Part shown: positions 48,650 to 60,084 of the stretch, one piece after another
How positions within the stretch are numbered: position 1 is the stretch's first letter
Layout of the letters: every line of letters starts with the position of its first letter
Assembly: GCA_965178125.1 (NCBI GenBank)
Contig: OZ237764.1
Span: forward strand, 186,001-250,000
Origin: Bilabrum cf. latius
Taxonomy: Eukaryota > Bigyra: Bicosoecida > Bigyra > Bicosoecida
Direction of reading: 5' to 3'
Length of the DNA stretch: 64,000 bases
Position numbers and translations under genes: made by a program
Notes under the pieces: model-generated
The model's input: only the letters and a program-made list of their open reading frames with translations
What the model was told of the DNA's origin: nothing
The model's database searches: none

Positions 48650-51600
48650 TTACAGCCCCATGTCATCCTCATCCTCCTCGTCAGTGGTGCGCCCAGATCC
48701 GAACTGAAACCCGCCAGCATGGCTGGACATCCGGCTGGACTCACGTACAAGCGCACCGGGACCTGTCAGGTCACCGTCCAGCCCAGGGCCGTGAAGGTCA
48801 CCGTGGCCATGGTCAGTCTTGGCCCCGCTGGCACCTGCATCAGCGTACATGGCGCCCCGCTGCAGGCTGCCCCGACGCCCATCCACTCCCATTTCCGCCG
48901 GCATGTGCATGGACCCGTGCATCAGCATTCGGCGAAGATCACCACCACCCCCCTGCGTATCTCTGTCCCCCGCCCGGAATGACTCTGCAGCCATGCTAGC
49001 CCCGAGTCCAAGTGCGAGACCACCGGTGTGCGACTGCGACTGCTGTGAGGGCGAGCGCGAGTGTGAACGGCCCGGGCTGTGAGTGTGAGGGCCGCTGCCG
49101 GAGCCACCCAGACCAATAGCCAGGTCATCATCTGCCGAAGAGAAGCCCATCCGCCCGCCATCGGCACCCCTGTCTCCACCCATTCGCATGGGAATGGCTT
49201 GCACAGCGTGCCTCCAATTCCCCGAGGCGCGGGCCAGGGAGGCAGCCGGGGTGCCGCCGTGGTACATGCTGCCGCTCATGTGACTTCCGCCTTCCGATTC
49301 CGAGTCGTTGCCCGTGGAGAACACATTGCGGGCCCTGCCAGGCCCCGCAGGCATGCCGTACGCCAGTGCGAGCTCGGGGCCCAGGTTCAGCGGCGCCCCA
49401 CCCATGCCATCGCTCTCGGCGCTGTGCGAGGGGGCGTGGGAATAGCCAGCGCCCGTGTCTGCCTGGTCAGGCGCACCTCCATCCCTGGTTGATCCAGCAC
49501 CGGGTGCAGCCTTGCTGCCTCCTTCGCCCTAGCCTTTGCCCAGCCTAGATTTGGTCCTGCCACGTGGCGCGCCTGCTCCGGCCCTGCCTTGCCCTCCTGT
49601 CTGCCCCCCTGGTTGCACAGGGGACTCGCGCTGCAGCCGTCCCGTGCTGTCTCGGGGCGGCACCCGCACGATCCTGGGCGGTGACTTGAACTGGCCTCCC
49701 ACTCCAGGAGATACGGGAGGCTGGTGGCTGCTGGACACCGAATCCAGGCCATTCGAGTAGAGCGAGTCGGAGCGTCCCCCCATCACTGGATCGCCTCTGC
49801 CCCCATTTGCGTACAGATGAGCAGCGTCTCCAGCACCCGCTTGTCCACCGGTGGTGTCAAGGTCGTCGTGGCCAAAGCTTCGCAGCGTGTGGCGTCGGCT
49901 CGCCGATCGGTCCCCACCCGTGGCGCCACCACCCAATCTACTCTGGCTATGCATCATCCTCTGCCGCTAGGAATCAGACACTCGGCTAGATTGACGCGTG
50001 TACAAGCCACGGCTCGAGGGCGACGGCAATTGGCTGCTGCCACCCCTCTAGAGTGCCGCGGCACTGCCTGCCCTCGAGCCTGGGTTGCCCCCACCCCCCA
50101 GCACGAGTCCTGAGCTCGATTGCGCATGCAGAGACACCTGCCGCTCCTGTCGCAGCTGCTTTCCCTAGACCAATTCATTCCGGTAGGCATGATCTGCGAG
50201 TAACGCCTTCCGCGCGCCTCCTGCCTCTGCTATCTCGCTCGGAGACAGCTCCTCATCAGAGAGCGCATCGCCCCCTGGCAGCACGCAACATGGAAAGAGC
50301 CTGCTTGCGATGAACCTCGCCTCCGCCCTAATCTAGGAGTTCACTGTGATCACCATCGCGAAGATGAGGGCCCCTTGCAGCGGGGCGAGCAGCCCACATA
50401 TGTAGCCGAACGGCACCAGCTTGACCGGTAAGTCCTCTGTCAGTACACCCCTGTCGGTCACGGGCTTGTTTCTATGCGGACTAGGGTCCACGACGAGAGA
50501 GGCGATCCGGAGCGAGATGGGCCCAAGGACGGTCAGAAGGTAGGCTCCTGGATACACGGCCATGGCTAGCAGCCGAGCAGGACAGGCGCAGTGGCAGCAC
50601 GACGGTTCTTTTGGAGTGGTGGTGACAGGGCGGGCGGCTGCACGGGCCTGCTGTAGCGAGGGCAGTGCAGCCGGTCCGGTGCCCCCCTGCCAGCGACTGT
50701 CGTCCCATTGGTCACGCGATCTGACGGTGGAAGTGTGCGAGGCACTTTTCTATCGCTTGTCCGGCAGTCGGTTGCCCGTTGGAGCGGTCCCGATCCCGGT
50801 GCCGCCTCCTCCGAGTCCCTGGTCCTGGTCTGGCAATGGCAGCTGCGCGAGCCTCGCCTGCCTGCGGACCGCCAGTCTGCCGCTCTAGTGCAGCACCATT
50901 CCGAATACCACCGCGATGTACAGAAACGCCAGCGCACGAGGGATGTATAGGATGAGTATCGAGTTCGCGTGACCGAGCTCCTCATCGTACCAGCACCAAG
51001 AGGTTTGGTATACCTGCGGCGAGGTGGAGGGCGAGGGGGGGGGGGGGGACCGAGAGAGAGGTCCAACACACTGTTAGGATCGTTGAGGCATGATAACAGG
51101 ATATTGACTGTGCCCTTGGCAAGTGCTTGCGTTCGCGCGTCCAATATTCTCACCGTGTCGGCCTGAATGCAATGCAACAAGATGCACACCGCGATCCCAG
51201 GGACCCACGCAACGTGATAGTAGTAGTAGCGATACTGGGTGAACCTGCGAGGCCAAACGTATGCACATGCTGCCAAGTAGCGGGGGTACAGCCACCCAAA
51301 TCTAATATGCAAGCTCTTGCTGCATCATTGTTCAATGGTGTCCTCCTCACCTGCCGAAGAACTCTTTCTTATAGAAGTAGGCCCACCACAACAATTCGGT
51401 TGCGAGTATAACAGACCATGCACCTGAGCAAATAGGAGCAAATGCCAGCAACCGCGCCTGCCAGATGCAAGCGTCTGAGCTTGGCCCATTCCCAGCAACA
51501 CCAAAACTAAGCGACCACGATATACCAACCAGCATGTCGCTAAACGTGAGAAACGCAAGAAGAACAGTAAAACTGAACTTCAAACTTTCAATCTTTTGCG

Positions 51601-51751
51601 ATTGGCTAGATGTTGCGGTCACCAATGGCCTACCGTTACGAATAGTCCCTGACAAGAAAAGCACAAGAAACGTCGCGCAGCAAACAGTGGAAATCAACCC
51701 TGCAAAAGCTCCCAAGTAGCCTACATGCACCCATTCTGACAAATTAGGCAT
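48650..51751 (-). CDS. Seven-transmembrane receptor (GPCR, class E-like)
   Basis: Three exons (51751..51351, 51301..51154, 51013..48650; introns 49 and 140 nt) give about 970 aa. Seven hydrophobic spans are seen: VGYLGAFAGLISTVCCATFL; FSFTVLLAFLTFSDMLVGIS; ICSGAWSVILATELLWWAYF; VAWVPGIAVCILLHCI; LILYIPRALAFLYIAVVFGM; VYPGAYLLTVLGPISLRIA; GYICGLLAPLQGALIFAMV. The overall layout, with Cys-containing loop before TM3 and aromatic-rich TM3 end, resembles cAMP-receptor/GCR1-type receptors. A disordered Ser/Gly/His-rich C-tail of about 560 residues follows TM7 across a TAG at 50333; about seven TAGs are read in all, and the gene ends at TAA 48650-48652. That TAA lies in a GTAAGC context, so a further splice is formally possible. 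Ligand and G protein are unknown. Confidence 0.8.
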
Positions 51752-51868
51752 TGGCTTAGCTTGGTTACTCGTGACTTCCCATGAAAAGTAGCCACCGCTG
51801 GTGTTTTGCCGTAGACTAGGCTCCAAAGCGAAGGTTCTTTGGAGACGTCACGGTAATCCCAAGATAAA

Positions 51869-54800
51869 TCAACTGTTGCTGTCCGGCCATTCTGAAGCTG
51901 GCTCCACTACACCAATGCTGCTACTGGCTGCCTCAATAGTCCCTGTAGCACCACCCACCCCTTCGTTCCGTACTGCACCAGCCGCATCGGCACCCTCGCT
52001 CAATGCATCGCCAGCTTCTTCGGCACCCTAGCTCAATGCTGCGCTAGCTTCTTCGGCACCCTCGCTCGAGACATCGCCAGCCGCATCCACAGCGCCAGAA
52101 GCGACCTCCACACCCTCACCCAACGCCGTGCCAGCCGCATCGGCACCCTCGCTCAATGCTGCGCCAGCTTCATCGGCACCCTCGCTCGAGACATCGCCAG
52201 CCGCATCCACAGCGCCAGAAGCGACCTCCACACCCTCACCCAACGCCGTGCCGGCTGCATCAGCACCCTCGCTCAATGCTGCTCCAGCTTCTTCGGCACC
52301 CTCGCTTAATGCTGCTCCAGCCGCATCGGCTCCCTCGCTCAAGACATCGCCGGCCGCAACGGCACCCTCGCTCAAGACATCGCCAGCCGCATCCACAGCG
52401 CCAGAAGCGACCTCCACACCCTCACCCAACGCCGTGCCGGCTGCATCGGCACCCTCGTTCAATGCTGCGCCAGCCGCATCGGCTCCCTCGCTTAATGCTG
52501 CGCCAGCCGCATCGGCTCCCTCGCTTAATGCTGCTCCAGCTTCATCGGCTCCCTCGCCCAAGACATCGCCAGCCGCATCCACAGCGCCAGAAGCGACCTC
52601 CACACCCTCACCCAACGCCGTGCCGGCCGCATCGGCACCCTCGCTCAATGCTGCTCCAGCTTCATCGGCACCCTCGCTCAAGACATCGCCGGCCGCAACG
52701 GCTCCCTCGCTCAAGACATCGCCAGCCGCATCCACAGCGCCAGAAGCGACCTCCACACCCTCACCCAACGCCGTGCCGGCCGCATCGGCACCCTCGCTCA
52801 ATGCTGCGCCAGCCGCATCGGCTCCCTCGCTCAACACATCGCCAGCCGCATCCACAGCGCCAGAAGCGACCTCCACACCCTCACCCAACGCCGTGCCGGC
52901 CGCATCGGCACCCTCGCTCAATGCTGCGCCAGCTTCTTCGGCACCCTCGCTCAAGACATCGCCAGCCGCATCCACAGCGCCAGAAGCGACCTCCACACCC
53001 TCACCCAACGCCGTGCCGGCCGCATCGGCTCCCTCGCTCAACACATCGCCAGCCGCATCCACAGCGCCAGAAGCGACCTCCACACCCTCACCCAACGCCG
53101 TGCCGGCCGCATCGGCACCCTCGCTCAATGCTGCGCCAGCTTCTTCGGCACCCTCGCTCAAGACATCGCCAGCCGCATCCACAGCGCCAGAAGCGACCTC
53201 CACACCCTCACCCAACGCCGTGCCGGCCGCATCGGCTCCCTCGCTCAATGCTGCGCCAGCCGCATCGGCTCCCTCGCTCAACACATCGCCAGCCGCATCG
53301 GCTCCCTCGCTCAAGGCATCGCCAGCCGCATCGGCACCCTCGCTCAAGACATCGCCGGCCGCAACGGCACCCTCGCTCAAGACATCGCCAGCCGCATCCA
53401 CAGCGCCAGAAGCGACCTCCACACCCTCACCCAACGCCGTGCCGGCCGCATCGGCTCCCTCGCTCAATGCTGCGCCAGCCGCATCGGCTCCCTCGCTCGA
53501 GACATCGCCGGCCGCAACGGCACCCTCGCTCAAGACATCGCCAGCCGCATCCACAGCGCCAGAAGCGACCTCCACACCCTCACCCAACGCCGTGCCGGCC
53601 GCATCGGCTCCCTCGCTCAAGACATCGCCGGCCGCAACGGCACCCTCGCTCAAGACATCGCCAGCCGCATCCACAGCGCCAGAAGCGACCTCCACACCCT
53701 CACCCAACGCCGTGCCGGCCGCATCGGCTCCCTCGCTCAATGCTGCGCCAGCCGCATCGGCTCCCTCGCTCAACACATCGCCAGCCGCATCCACAGCGCC
53801 AGAAGCGACCTCCACACCCTCACCCAACGCCGTGCCGGCCGCATCGGCACCCTCGCTCAATGCTGCTCCAGCTTCTTCGGCACCCTCGCTCAAGACATCG
53901 CCAGCCGCATCGGCTCCCTCGCTCAAGACATCGCCAGCCGCATCCACAGCGCCAGAAGCGACCTCCACACCCTCACCCAACGCCGTGCCGGCCGCATCGG
54001 CTCCCTCGCTCAATGCTGCGCCAGCTTCATCGGCTCCCTCGCTCAAGGCATCGCCAGCCGCATCCACAGCGCCAGAAGCGACCTCCACACCCTCACCCAA
54101 CGCCGTGCCGGCCGCATCGGTACCCTTACCCAAGACATCGCCAGCTTCATCGGCACCCTCGCTCAAGACATCGCCAGCCGCATCCATAGCGCCAGAAGCG
54201 ACCTCCACACCCTCACTCACTGCATCGCCAGCCGAATCCAAAGCTCCTTGTGCAATATGATTCGCATTAGACAATGCATCTACAGCAGGCTTAGGTGTGG
54301 GGATTTGCTCCAGATTATCTGCAGATATCGTCGCCATTGCGGCGGGCTAGCTTGGGACTTGCTAGTCAATGAAAGTCCTGTTGAGTGGGTCCGTACCGTC
54401 CGCGGGTTCGAGTGGTTGCCCTGCTGCAGTAAGTCTGCCTTGGTCGAGCTCGTGCATGGGGTCAACTGGAACATCTAGCTGCGTATCCCCAGCAGTAGTG
54501 ATAGGCGGTTCCGTGATATCTGTCTCGTGCAACTCCATGTTGCCGCCTGCTACTGAGTCTCCTTCGGGTGAAGTTGAGGTATGGCTACCAGATGAGTCGC
54601 TAGCATTCTTATCACCACTTCCCGCTACTTCTCCAGTCACATTTGACGGGAGAAGCATGGATCGCAGTTCCCTGTGCATGGCGAGGTAGGCAGGCAAGCT
54701 CGCTCCACCGTCAGGCTTAGCCGACAGACCGAGCGTCGAGGCTACGGTGCTGGCGGGTACCACGAAAGCCACAGCAGCGATGCAGGCCAGGACAATCCAA

Positions 54801-57105
54801 AGCACAAGCATGCTGCGGCACCACGAGTTTGGCTGCTACTCGTACGGCACCGCATCGTCCCCATCGTCCCCATCGCCCCCCGCATCGTCCCGGTCTATAA
54901 TCGAGCCGCCATCGTCTCTGACTCCACCGCGCCCACCTAGGCCTCCCGACGCTTCGTCCGAAGTGGCCTGCACTAGCTTCAGCCATCTCATCTGCCAGTC
55001 GTCACTGCCAGTCAGGGCGTATTCGCCCCCCGGGGACGCAATCACGCAAGTGGGGTTCTGCATCGGTGACTCCTTCGGTGGCACGGGGCCGCACCAGCCA
55101 TCCGTGGCACACGCGCGGAACGGGTCAAACAGGGCCATGCGCTTCAGAGAGTCGATGGAAAGCACGTGCACAGCTCCATCCTGATCTGCTACTGACACCT
55201 GTCGAAAAGGACCGCTCACGTGCATAGCCACAGACACCTTCGAGGAGACTGTGGTCCAACCCGCGAGACTCCATGGCCCGGCCGCGATCGAGTTGGCAAC
55301 ACCCGTGCGGCTGGAACTGCCAGCAGACCCCGGTGTCGCCGCAAATGACCCAGCCCCGCCAGAGACACCGGTGAAGGCCCCACCCTGCGGCCCCGGCTGC
55401 GATGCAGCCTTGGACACGAAGGCAGGGGGCTGGTCCCCGGTGGCCGACAGCGGCGGTCCACCTAGCCGCACCTCATCCTGCTATGCATTCGGTGGCTGCG
55501 ACCCGCTGGCTTGGGCATGCTTAGCAACAAAATTCGGTCCGGTTCCTAGCTTTGATGCGTGTCCAGGTTCAGGGTAGGCAGCAGACGAGGACACAAGCCC
55601 CATGCCGCTCCCAGGCAGCGCCGGGCCCGCCTCCTCAGCTGGACCATCCGGCTGCGTGACTGCACCACCACCAAACAAAGCACCCGGTCCCGCTGGCATG
55701 GTTCCGGTCGACTACTCCCGTTTCCAGAGGGACAGTACCGTCCAGCACGATGACCCGCCCCTCTCCAGCACCAGAAGCTCGTCTGCGCTCGCGAATGCGC
55801 ACTGGTATGCTTCCCACGAGATGGAGGTTGGCTTCTTCTTGCGTCGCCTGGCGTAGTAGGCCTCTTTTTCTGGGGAGAGCTAGTTCCCTATGGCGACCGC
55901 TCCCACGGAGGGCAGCACGTGCATGCCTTTGTGCTTTAGGTCAATCACACGAGCAGTGCCGTCGTCGCTGCACGTAGCGATCTGCGCGGAGGTCAATACG
56001 AGTAGAAGGGGTGGGGGAGGGAGGGCAATGACGGAATAAAAGAGAGAGACCACCATCCATGCAGCAAAGATGGCATTGGAAATTATATTGTAGACCTCTA
56101 TTGCAGCAACCGTATCACCGATCAAGATGGGTCCCGCAAGGCAGCCATGCTGTGCCAGTCCTCATCATTGTCCGTGCTAGTCGAACGCAGTCACGCCCCC
56201 CCCCCCCAATCAGTCTCACCAATTCGCCCCTGCTGGCTTCGCACGGCAAGAATGCTATGTCTCTGATATCTGTTTCGTGCGCCTGAATGGTGGCGACACA
56301 CGTCACCGCACCGAGCGCATTCTCTCTGTGCCCGGGCTCGTCGCTTGCAAGCGCGCCGAGCCATGCGGACTGGTCCTTGGGCAGGGCCAGCACGTGCACC
56401 TGGCCAGTCGATGTGCCAAGTGCGAGGTGCATGCGCTTTGGGTGCCAGGCCAGGCAGTTTACGTCGGGCAACTCGGGGGAGCCCTCGGGCGGAGGCTGGA
56501 ACATTCCGCCAGCTGTCGAGACCAGGCCAAACTCGCCAACCTGGACGCTGTTCTCCGCAGGAAGTACAAGAAGAACTCGAACGTAACCAGTGCTGCCAAC
56601 AGCTAGCACGCTGCACTGCGAATCGTGAACAGGCGCTGTCGTCGCTCAACAACTGAATGCTACCAACTAAGGAGGGCCTGCGCACCTGCATCTTGCAAAA
56701 CCACAACTTACCCCGGAAAGCTACTTCGGCGCTCGAGTGAGCTTCTTCGATGCTTGCATGCACCACATATACTAATCTTTCCCTTCAAAGACGTGAGCCC
56801 CTATGGTAGTTGGCATGGGTGCCTCCCCAGAATCCCTAGCATCAGCAAGGGCCTACTTTGGAGGCAGGGTCATTAGCTCCTGCGGTTGTGCGCGGGACAA
56901 TTGGGTATTCTAAGCAGGAAAGATATATGCTTGTAGACAAACAACTTCGTTCATACGCATAATACCGCACCAATCTGTTCGGGGTATCTCCACCACCGCC
57001 GCTCGCAAGCATCCCTACGACCGGCTGCCCTTCAAGGGTACGCCCAAGCTGGCAGGAGGATAAGACAGGCGCCTGGGCGCTACCTTCAATCAATATTTCA
57101 GCCAT
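51869..57105 (-). CDS. SEC12/PREB-like WD40 membrane protein with luminal repeat array
   Basis: Four exons (57105..56971, 56879..56712, 56615..56220, 55981..51869; introns 91, 96 and 238 nt; the first donor GTGCGG is weak) give about 1,603 aa. SEC12 is the ER-membrane exchange factor for Sar1 that starts COPII coats. The N-terminus has the family's Gly-rich loop (ASGGGGDTPNRL), then WD-type blades: LAVGSTGYVRVLLV, CLAWHPKRMHLALGTSTGQV, IATCSDDGTARVIDL, VSVADQDGAVHVLSIDS, VIASPGGEYALTGSDDWQMRW. A single transmembrane helix (MLVLWIVLACIAAVAFVVPA, near residue 624) follows. The part after it should face the ER lumen: 150 acidic residues, then about 65 copies of an 11-residue repeat (GADAAGDVLSE type), then a short non-repeat end at TGA 51869-51871. 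About ten TAGs are read; 54836 and 54362 join blades, membrane helix and repeats into one protein. Confidence 0.78.
52030..54240 (-). repeat. 33-bp / 11-residue tandem repeat array
   Basis: Near-perfect 33-bp units encode GADAAGDVLSE and variants (GVEVASGAVDA, GADAAGTALGE). Higher-order blocks recur, built around GTALGEGVEVASGAVDAAGD. The 11-residue period with small and acidic/hydrophobic positions is the kind seen in LEA group 3 and apolipoprotein-like amphipathic helices. High nucleotide identity between blocks points to recent duplication or gene conversion. Confidence 0.92.
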
Positions 57106-57203
57106 GACCCGCAGGACCACCGAAAGTACATATTTTCAATCCATTGGCAAATGTACTCGTAATTAAGCTGAATTTAATCAGAATCGTGCTGGCCGCATTT
57201 CGT
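57106..57203. promoter_or_regulatory. Divergent promoter region (SEC12-like / methyltransferase)
   Basis: 98 bp between the two start codons, A/T-rich with taattaa-like stretches (57160-57180). No recognised element. Confidence 0.4.
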
Positions 57204-59882
57204 ATGGCCGAAGAGCATGAGAGGCTTTCAAGATCAAATGTATTCAGTATTATGGACAAATTCTACGCAAAGATGGGGTAGGCTGCTTGGGAGCTGGATC
57301 GAGTTCCCAGCTATGTCACCACAAACGCCTTTCTCGCAGATACCTATGCCTCGACTATAGCGGCTTTCTGCAACGATCTGCTTCTACAGTATGTCAAGCA
57401 ACCTGTAAAGGAACATGCTGACTTTCATGTCGATGTGCTAGACATTGGTGCTGGCTCTGGGGCTTTGTCTATCGGCGTATACCGTGCACTCCGGCGCCGT
57501 GCTGATACAGGCCCCCTTGTTGCTGCCGGTCGGATCAGAATAATCTTGCTCGACTACAGCGTATCTGTGATCAAAGGACTCATGTAGAAGTAGGAATTAA
57601 TGTGCCTGGCACGGAAGGGTAGGCTTGATTTCGCGATATTTAATTGTCACGTCGGCGAGCAACTGCAACTGCAGGTGTCCAAGGAGACTCTGACCAGCAA
57701 GACAGCACCAAATCGGCACGGCGTACTGATCTGTCAATATTTGTTTGATAGCCTCAGGAGCGACGCGTTCATGTTTGCAGGTGGTAGTGTGTATGAAGGG
57801 CTGGTGCGATCCGTAGCTGCCTCCGAGGAGAGGCTCGAGGAGGATGGGGCTGACAGGCTGCACTTGGAATGGAAATGGAGCGAAGTAGAAGATGGCTCTG
57901 ACTCATGCAGTGATTATCCCGATCCTACAGATTCTAGTGTTCCAAGTCTATCTGAATACTACCGACCGTGTCGATCTGCGCCACAAGCTTGTGCGGGCGC
58001 GTAGCCACAGAAGCAGCAGGAAGAATGCGGCGCAGCTGCAGGCGCAACATTTGGCTCAACTGTAAGTTTAGCGAAATCAGATGCTGATTTATTCAATGGC
58101 CTCCTGCGTTACTACCAGCGGCTCTTTTCTGAAATGCACGGCGTAGAAGAGGACAGCGAGGATGAAGGCAGAGATGAAGCGAGCGCATGTTATGCTGATG
58201 GGTCCCTCCTCGCGGGACAGGATAGCAAGCATGGTGGCATCGGGGCGAGTGACGAGTCTCGCTAGGGCTGCGATGGCGAGGCAGCTGCAGGGCGAGGTCA
58301 GCGCCTGGGGCGGGCTGACTGTGGCAGCACCTCGGCGCAGACCGATGGCGAGGCAGACCCCGGCAGTGGCAGCGAGGTGGACCTAGTGTCGGTGCAGAGT
58401 GCTCGGCTACTGCTACCCATTGGCAGCATCCGGTTGATCCGATCATTGCGGGCCCTGTTTCCTGGCGGCATGCTGCTGCTTTGCACTGACAAGGGCCATG
58501 CGGACCCCGCGTGCTTCGCTGGACAGCCCGACCCTGAGGCAGCGAGGCACGGTAGCGTGTCATTTATGGTTAATTTCCATGCTCTGCAGCTAGCTGTGTC
58601 TTCCATGGAGGGAGCCTCGTGGCATTCAAACTCAGAGCACAGCTCGACTAAGCTGTTCGCCGCTGCCTTCCGACAAGTAGCAACGGAGAGCAGTCAACCT
58701 ACTAGTAGCTCGGCAGATCCCGAAGGCGGGACAGGCACACCTGAGTCTGAGTCTGAGTCCGATAGTGGCGAAGATGATCACGATGGCTCCATCGCGTCGG
58801 ACTCAGACTCAGACGACGGGCTGGGCTGCATGGATTTGTCACCGGGGCTAGACCTAGACCTAGGCGTTGCGCAGGGGAGGGGTTTCATGGACCAAGGGAG
58901 GAGGCGCATCGCAAGCACCATACGCGCTTTTGAAGAGGGTCTGTAGGCTCAGAGGAAGCGGTACAGGGGAATGTGGCCGCAGGCATGTACCTCGATCGAG
59001 GGCATGTGCAGGGCAGGAGGGGCGGACACGTACATGCAGCTCACCAACCGGCTGGTGCCCGGCGGCTGGTATGACCAGGAGAGCGACTACGACGACAAAG
59101 CAAATGACGACAAATATAAAGCGGCAGTGGCATCACATGCAAGTACGCGCGAAGGTGGGTGTGCCGGCAAGCCCGAATAGCTTGGATCCAGCACGGAAGC
59201 ACAAGTGACCGCATCAGCCGGTGCCGGTGCAGCATCGCCACGGGGCATCGGCAGCGCCACTGGCGCGCATCAAGACCAACTCGACGACCCTAGTCTCAGG
59301 CAGATGCTGCCACAGTGCAGTGCACCAATCGGTCTTCCTGATGCATGCGCGATCCTGCGGTATTCGCGGTTCGACCCTGACGTGCTTGCAAAGCTGCGGC
59401 CCGTCATCGAAGAGCAGGCGGCGAGTGCGTCGGAACTGGAGCGGCGGGACATGAGCTGGTGCGCCAGGGAGGTGATCCGTGCTCGCTTTGATCGTGGCGT
59501 TCACTACGACCTCGAGTACGAACTGGCCGTGGTGCTTGATGCCTGCGGGGAGCGCGGCAGTGCGCTGCAGCTGCTCCGGAAGAGCTGGGCTCGGGGTCAG
59601 AGGCTGGCAGAGGCTGGCTCATAGGCTCCCAGATCTGGTCTGATGCATGTAGCACGGCGAGCTGCGATTGCAGCAAGGGGCCTGGGCTTGGAGCTGGAGG
59701 CCAAGCGCTGGGACAGGCTCGCGAACCCAGTTGCACACCGTAATGGTCAGGGCGCACCAGCAGGGCAAGAAGCTGCAGCAGAGGGCACACCCTTGGCCTT
59801 GCCGAAGCAAACTGGTCAGCAGCGAGTAGGTGGCATGCATCATAAGTTTGGGAAGATAGTTCTGGATATTGATGAGCTTTGA
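57204..59882 (+). CDS. Class I SAM-dependent methyltransferase, large
   Basis: Single exon of 2,679 nt, 892 aa, from ATG 57204 (MAEEHERLSRSNVFSIMDKF) to TGA 59880-59882, reading about nine TAG codons. Residues 30-65 have the AWELDRVPSYVTTNAFLADT pattern that precedes the methyltransferase fold in a family of large bacterial and protist enzymes (AWxxxxVPxxITSN type). Motif I is VLDIGAGSGALSIGV (near residue 82), followed by a strand IRIILLDYSV carrying the acidic SAM-binding position. The domain is interrupted by long acidic Ser/Asp/Glu-rich inserts (SESESDSGEDD near 58740-58830) between strands such as LFPGGMLLLCTDKGH. The C-terminal part is helical, with possible TPR-like helices (LAVVLDACGERGSALQLL). 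Substrate is unknown. Confidence 0.75.
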
Positions 59883-60084
59883 CCCTGCCTTCCGACCCAA
59901 GTGTTGTGAAGCTCCGATCGAACGGTGAATGCCTCGCAGAGCGGATTGGACGAGCACGCAGCGAGCTCTCTTCAGCATTCATCCTTGAGAAGACCTAACG
60001 CGATAGTTTGAGAAATATTGCTTTGCTCCAAAGCACAAAGTATAACACATTTTGGAGCGTAACGCAGTGAAGCTGAGTGTAGGC

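Noticed and set aside
52128-54260. Two long forward-strand frames (710 and 677 aa) over the 33-bp repeats
   Set aside because: Both are confined to the repeat, whereas the minus-strand frame joins to WD40 blades and a membrane helix.
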